Program-made: the position numbers and the translations under genes
Notes under the pieces: generated by a model
What the model saw: the letters and a program-made list of their open reading frames with translations, nothing else
Databases searched by the model: none
Told to the model about the DNA's origin: nothing
NCBI GenBank assembly: GCA_019096065.1
Contig: JAGUCH010000001.1
Location: 14,384,001-14,448,000 of the forward strand
Length of the DNA: 64,000 bases
From: Paracyclopina nana
Taxonomy: Eukaryota > Arthropoda > Copepoda > Cyclopoida > Cyclopettidae
Direction: 5' to 3'
In this document: positions 58,401 to 64,000 of the stretch, piece by piece
How positions within the stretch are numbered: position 1 is the first letter of the stretch
Layout: each line of letters starts with the position of its first letter

Positions 58401-61400
58401 CCTCACGTACCAACTCTTTGACGGCTGCAGCAATTATTTTCGCGCCAAAACTTCACCAACAAAGAAGAAAGTGGATCGAATGCAGAGTCTATTTTCGATC
58501 GAACGTGAGCCATTAAAAGTAAGGCACCTCCTGCTATAATCTCTTTTCTAACCATTGAACGGCAATGAAGGGAGAGAGTTGTAAAAAAGATCAATTATTT
58601 GAAAAGCGTTCAATCTTGCTTGAAGCAAGATGATCTATAGTATAAGGTGAGCTCTATGCGCAGCTTTACTATAGCACATCATCGGACTGTACTATGGTAG
58701 GGTGCAAGACAAAATTTCTATATAAATCTGTGGAATTTTCTTTGAGTTAAAGTGCATGGTTTCAACATTATCCCCAAGATCACATAAAAACAGCCATAAT
58801 TTGTTATGTGGCGAGCTAAATTTGGAAAATGGCTGGTAACACTTTCAGGCATGTGAAGCGAGCGAGAGTGAGCGCTCACTCTCACGCTGGTTTATCCAGT
58901 TCTTGAATTTGAATTTCGCGCTCTTTTTATGTACTAGCACAACTGAAGCGCTCCCTAGTGGAGGACAAAATAACTACAATAGTTTCGTGATTCAGAAGTA
59001 GAATTCTTCCGTCAGGATTGCTCGATAGAGATGGCCCTGGCTTGAAGATTTTGTTTTATCAAGGTGCTATCTCAGTTCGGAAGCATCAAGAATCCAACTA
59101 CACGCAACCTCAGCACTAGCTATTATGCTAGATAGTAATAGCAACGCGAAGCAGTTATTAGTTACAGAAAGCCCCACTTTTACAGCCCGACTTGCTTAAA
59201 AAATACGCTTTGTTTCAAGCTCGCAGCTAATGGGCAATAAATACAGCTACAATCATCATCAACTCATATCGATCATAGAAGGTGCAAAAAATAAAAGAGG
59301 CAAATTGTGGCTGTAAAATATTTGATTATTTCCCGATCCTGGGCCAGACATGCTATTAAAGTCTGCTTCTGAGAATAATGACTGCGCATGCGCGCTCGCT
59401 CGGCGAAAAGCGTTAATGTAACTCTACTACTTCTTCCACGACAGCAGCAGCCGGGGCGGTAATTAAGATCAACAAATAACAACAAAGGATGTCAAGGGAG
59501 GCGCCAATGAAGAAGAAGCTTAATGAGAGCCAAAGAGAGAGAAAGTGGGCGGGAACTTGCAGAGGCTCACTCATTAGTTAGCTAGTTTTGCTTTCTCTCT
59601 GCTAATTGCTTTCTAGCAGAGTGTGGCCAACGCCACAGCTTTCTTTTTTCCTCTCATTCCTACTTGGTCAATCTTTTTCCCCGAGGTGCTGTAAAACCAG
59701 CCCCCTTTCGACTCATCGTGAATTATGGCTCTCAAAAAACAAATGTGTAACAGCCATGAAATTATCATCGATCCAATAGCAAGACTTATTACCATAACCT
59801 GGGTCAATTTGTTTCCGATGGGCCCTCAGCTTGAAAATTGGCGTTGCTTCGGCGACATTTAGTCGTAAGCGCGCCCGCGCATCAGCACACTTTTCCTCGC
59901 GCTCGCAACAGCTGAAATAAGAAAAATAAAGCCTGAAATGTTAGATGATTTTTCTTCCTAGCGAGAGATAAAAGTGAAAAATGGTCATTTGTTATCGCGA
60001 TCAATTGCTGTTGAGGGCAGCAATTAACCCTTATGGACAGCCACCATAGCGCAAAGGTTTGATCACGATAACGAAATGGGTACTAATTAATGGCTGAGCA
60101 CGAGCCCCTAATCAATGATCTCGCAACAAGATGTAATTACAGGTCAAGTCACACTCTAGGCAACAACAGCTCTGATAAATGAGCTAGCTGTTAAAACTCG
60201 AATATTTAGACTGCGACGAAATTCAGTTGACCCTTTCCTTCTTCTCCCTTTTGAAAGAAGCCAACTTTTAAAAATAAAGTTAGCTCCTATGCTGTGCAAA
60301 AGTAAGGAAACTTTTCTTGAACACCTAGGGATGAACTTTGGCTAAAAGCTCACTGCCACTGCTCTACTTACTTTGCATGCCTAAAAAGGGTAAAGCAACG
60401 CGGTACCGTTAAGGGTCCAGTTGCCCCAGCGTGCAAAGCCGAAGGAAAATTAAAGTTTTGCAGCAGCGCAGGAAACACAATTAGGGACTATACTGCAGTG
60501 GGATAAAATGTAATTTATAGTTAGTGCAGATTAGGGGCTTTTTATGGTTATGCGAGCTAGCTCGAGTTTATTGGAGAAAAGACGGAAATTAAGGCTCGTC
60601 TTGCACAAGAAAATGCCGCTGCCGCCACGAAAGTATTTCCCTTATTTGACCTAACCTGTCAATCCCGACTACGAATATTTGACAGCTACTCACTTCCTAG
60701 TTTTATTTACATACCGTGGTTTTTCCTTCTCTCCTTTTCAATTTCACACGCAAAGTGTCCATAACAGGAGTTGAGTGCTTTTTCCAAAGATCCTCTCCAG
60801 TCAAAAACAGGATCTTTTCATTGTTTTGGGAATGCGTGAAAGAAAAATCGAGAAAAAACTGACACGCGGCAGCAGTCGGCAGTTTGTTGTTGTCGCAATA
60901 TTTACATATTTGAATTACTTCACGCAACCTCACCACTACGTTCGAGATGAGCTAAATGAAGAAAGGATTGCAAGAAAAAAGGGTGCTTACTTTGAACCCA
61001 GATTTGATCGCAATTGCATGTGACATTTGTAAAGGGAAAAAGACGGTAAAAAACCTGTTTTGGTAGCATTATTGAAACCACACAAAGATTTTATCTGGCA
61101 TAATTTAATGCTATCAAAGCTAGCGTATTGTATATACAAGCTTCTGTTTCTAGAAGCTCAGAAGAAAAGAAGATAAACTTTTTGGGAGACATTTGTATAC
61201 TAAACGAGGCTCATGCTATAGCAACAACATCAGCCTTAATATGCTGCTGTACACAAAAAGTCCTCTAGCTGCTGCTACCAGCTAGAAAATGGCCGAAATA
61301 AAAATAGATGAACCAACTTCCCCCTTCTTATGAACTTACACAAGCTTCTGGCAAAAATGCGACATCCTACACTTTCTAGTTAAGCCCACCAACAAATTCA

Positions 61401-64000
61401 GGCGTTCATAAACCTGCAACGATATATCTTGACAAAAGCCCTTTTACGAGGTTGCGTGACTCGTAAATATCATCATTACGCATTAATGACCCCATCCTCA
61501 TTTGCAAGAGTGGCGTGCTGAGGTGTGCGCGCAAAAACGTGGAAATTGTCTAGTTAAATTAGAGCCACAGGATGTTGCATGAGTCCAAATTCCGCAACCA
61601 TTTGGTTGGCTTTTTTATTCTAGATAAAAGTCAGTCTTTATTTTGGAATTTCTCCTTCCACGATGGTATATCTTTGTGGAATGTATTCTCTAGATCCCTG
61701 AAGAGAGCCATAAGTCGCCATTACAGTTCAAATCTAACGACTCCGAATTTATGGAGCAGGAGAGAAGAAGAGTTTCGATTTTCGAGCGAATAAAATTCAC
61801 ATTGAGAAATGAAATCAGACTCGGTAGACGGGAAGTTGTCAGTCCAGTAAATAGCCGATCATGGTAATTTCCGATATTGTGAGTAGTAATTATTTGTCTT
61901 TGTCTGCGAACTGAAATTATAAGAAGACGTCAAATAAATGTCGTTGCATGTTTATTTGAGCAAAAACTGAACCTGTCAATTACCATCTCAATCGTAATTA
62001 CATGACAGCATGATCGAGTAAAATTCAAATCAACCAGCAAACATTATTGATCATGCGTGGCTTCACCAATCAAGTGAGAAGTTTGCTGAAAATTCGAATT
62101 TCGCGCCTTTTTAGCAACGCAACCAACAAAAGCTTGGCGGGGTAACTGGTTCCCTCTGCTGTAGCTGAATAAACATAAAAATGTAGTTTTTTATTTTCTT
62201 ATTTTTAGCTCTTCGGTCTTTTTCAGACGTTCCCCTCATTTGGTAGTGGCTATGCTTGTCTTAGTCAATCAGGGAGAACTGGAGACTTGGAAACCATTTT
62301 CGTGCAAAAGCTTAATGACTCCGGAAGGCACGTAACCTCATCACGTTTTGAAGCTCCTCCACAAGTCATTAAGAAGCATATTTGAAGTCTGAGAAAAATG
62401 CATTTAATTGGTGGCAAACTCAGGGTAGGAGGAGTCAGCTGTTTTAATTACTTCTCCATTATAAGCACCAGTTCATAAATTACGACGAATGAGATATGGG
62501 AGAGAGTTGAACAACACTCATTAGCTACGAGACCTCATTGGCTGAATGGTGGAATAGCGCAAAATACTTTTCCCTCTTTTATGGAGAAGCATTACAATGC
62601 CAGATATTGAAGCACAAATAGAAGTACTAATTATTTCAGCCATTATTTTGAGAAGTAGGCTGACTAAATTCTTTTGACAGCGCAAAATGCTCATTCATTT
62701 TTACCTCGTTACACCGAAACTCTTTCTGCAGTGCAACATTTTTCTCAGTCATGCAAGTTCTAATTGTCAACTTGGGCCATAAATTCTCTGTCAAAGCTCT
62801 TTTGTCTCTCTCCCTCCCTTTTTCTCACACTTTTTTCTTTGGAGAGAGAGAGGACCGACCGACCGATTCAGACCGCCCAAATAATGAAGGATATTATATT
62901 CTATGCATAACGAGCCCTATCAAAAAATGTCTCTCCTGCCTGTCGAAAAAGTGTCATACACACCAAGGAGGAAGTTGAAAGCAGTAGTTCAATTTCCCTT
63001 CTTTCCTTTTTCCATAATAATGAGAAGAAAGCTCAAGAGCTGTCTAAGCAGAATGTGCGCACAGCTATTTCAATAACCTGGCAAAAGAAACAAAGTGCTT
63101 GTTAAGCGCAAAGGTGCTCGATTTTGATTTTAACATTCATTAATGGATTTACAATGCACGACAGTGCACTTAATGATTTTGATGCTGCTGATGCAATTCA
63201 TGCTCGAAAAGCTCTGGAGAATTTGATTTTCTTTGAGTCTTCATGGCCGCCTTGTGTCCCATAATGAAATCCCATTGTCCTGTCAATTGGTGATCAGAGC
63301 CGAGCAGATGACTCGCGCCTCCGTGGAACTTTATTCCATTTTAAGGCAGTAGTAAATACATTGTATGCAAAGCAAAGATCTAGGGGGAACTGGAAAGTAG
63401 ACAAAGCGTGTGACAGCACTTAACGCCCTTTTGGCGTCGTAGAGATTGCATTTTGCTTCCATTCATGCAACTATTCAATCGTCAGGTATCAAGTTTCATC
63501 CTCATAATGAAAACTAGGGAATTCAAGAGCGAACGTCAATCTCAGACCAGTTTTCGACTTGTTAAGGACCGTCGACGATCGGCTCCCCTTTTCAATAAGA
63601 AGTTTCAATCACAGAATGTGGAGTGGTTGCAATAAACTTACTATATAGCATCTGCAAGCAGTAATTTGACCTAAAATTGTTCAAATATTTACTTCAGCTC
63701 TCAGATACGATATTCAGCTGGAAACGTTCAAATAAAGCAGCACGTGGCCGCACGCTTGGTTGTTATTGTCGGAAATTTCATCTAAAATCCCTCACGCAAC
63801 CATTTCTATCATCTGAGAGGCAGAAGCGTTTTAAATCTCTCTGAAGCTTTGAAGTCCTGGATAAGAAAGGTGGAGAAGATCTTGTTTTTTATATGAGTTT
63901 TTATTGTTATTGTGGTTTTTGCAATAGGTTCTGAGGCTTTGACGTCAGAAGCAACCCTCGAGGCTTGAAATTCATACAAAAGGAAGAGAGAGGTAAATAT
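55460..64000. other. Gene-poor stretch with many short repeated words
   Basis: 8.5 kb with no recognised gene on either strand. TAATTA-type words, ttaatggc (58155, 58276, 60083) and tttatggcc/ggccataa words recur. Three of the six exact TCACGCAACC decamers lie here, or four of six counting 56749. Weak frames: 58594–58403 (−, with an internal ATG and ending near gtacgtgag), 59807–59613 (−, ATG, one membrane segment), 63453–63635 (+). It could be an upstream regulatory domain or a long intron of a gene lying beyond the window. Confidence 0.4.
58008..58151. repeat. Short inverted-repeat element (MITE-like)
   Basis: CTGTTCATCTAC…TCCTTAAGGAAT at 58008–58038 is mirrored by ATTCCTTAAGGA…TAGATGAACAG ending at 58151, giving two arms of about 30 bases with a few mismatches around a ~90-bp centre. 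Each arm also holds the palindrome TTCCTTAAGGAA or a near match. No clear target-site duplication. Confidence 0.55.

Noticed and set aside
59273-59807. Two short minus-strand frames, one with a membrane segment
   Set aside because: No homology recognised and no supporting splice structure; left as part of the gene-poor stretch.

Overview
This is animal nuclear DNA, moderately AT-rich. The genes are split by short GT–AG introns (mostly 50–120 bp, a few of 0.4–2.2 kb), AATAAA signals follow several stop codons, and the protein families are metazoan (CBP-type TAZ1 fingers, DUSP22-type phosphatase, CSPP1, 7TM receptors, C-type lectins, PAN, Ly6/uPAR-like). There is no bacterial, viral or organellar content. 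The gene density and orphan receptors suggest a compact-genome invertebrate, perhaps an arthropod or another ecdysozoan. The phylum cannot be fixed from the sequence alone.

Layout. 1–770: end of a 171-bp tandem satellite. 4.3–5.4 kb: two tandem mini-genes encoding little more than one TAZ1 zinc-finger domain. 5.5–10.8 kb: no convincing gene. 10.8–16.0 kb (+): a DUSP22/15-type phosphatase with a probable GC–AG intron and a long Ser-rich tail. 16.4–23.3 kb (−): a nine-exon gene for a ~1,890-residue protein of single-helix repeats that I do not recognise; it is the most striking gene here. 26.6 kb (+) and 36.7 kb (−): two divergent 7TM receptors. 28.0–29.6 kb (−): secreted PAN domain plus kelch-like propeller. 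30.3–31.2 kb (−): unknown helical protein. 31.9–34.9 kb (−): CSPP1 homologue. 38.0–38.5 kb (+): Ly6-like secreted protein. 38.6–39.9 kb (−): glycogen-binding module fused to a thiamine-triphosphatase-type CYTH domain. 40.0–41.2 kb: foldback-type DNA element with an 8-bp target-site duplication. 47.8–53.7 kb (+): two tandem secreted proteins with three C-type lectin domains and a kelch-like propeller. 54.1–55.5 kb: inverted-repeat DNA element. 55.5–64 kb: no gene recognised, with many short repeated words.

The secreted genes at 28, 48 and 51 kb share one plan: an adhesive or carbohydrate-binding N-terminus on a kelch-like C-terminus. They look like members of one local extracellular recognition family. 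The other genes appear functionally unrelated neighbours. All exon models were made by eye from splice signals, phase continuity and family alignment from memory; no searches were run.
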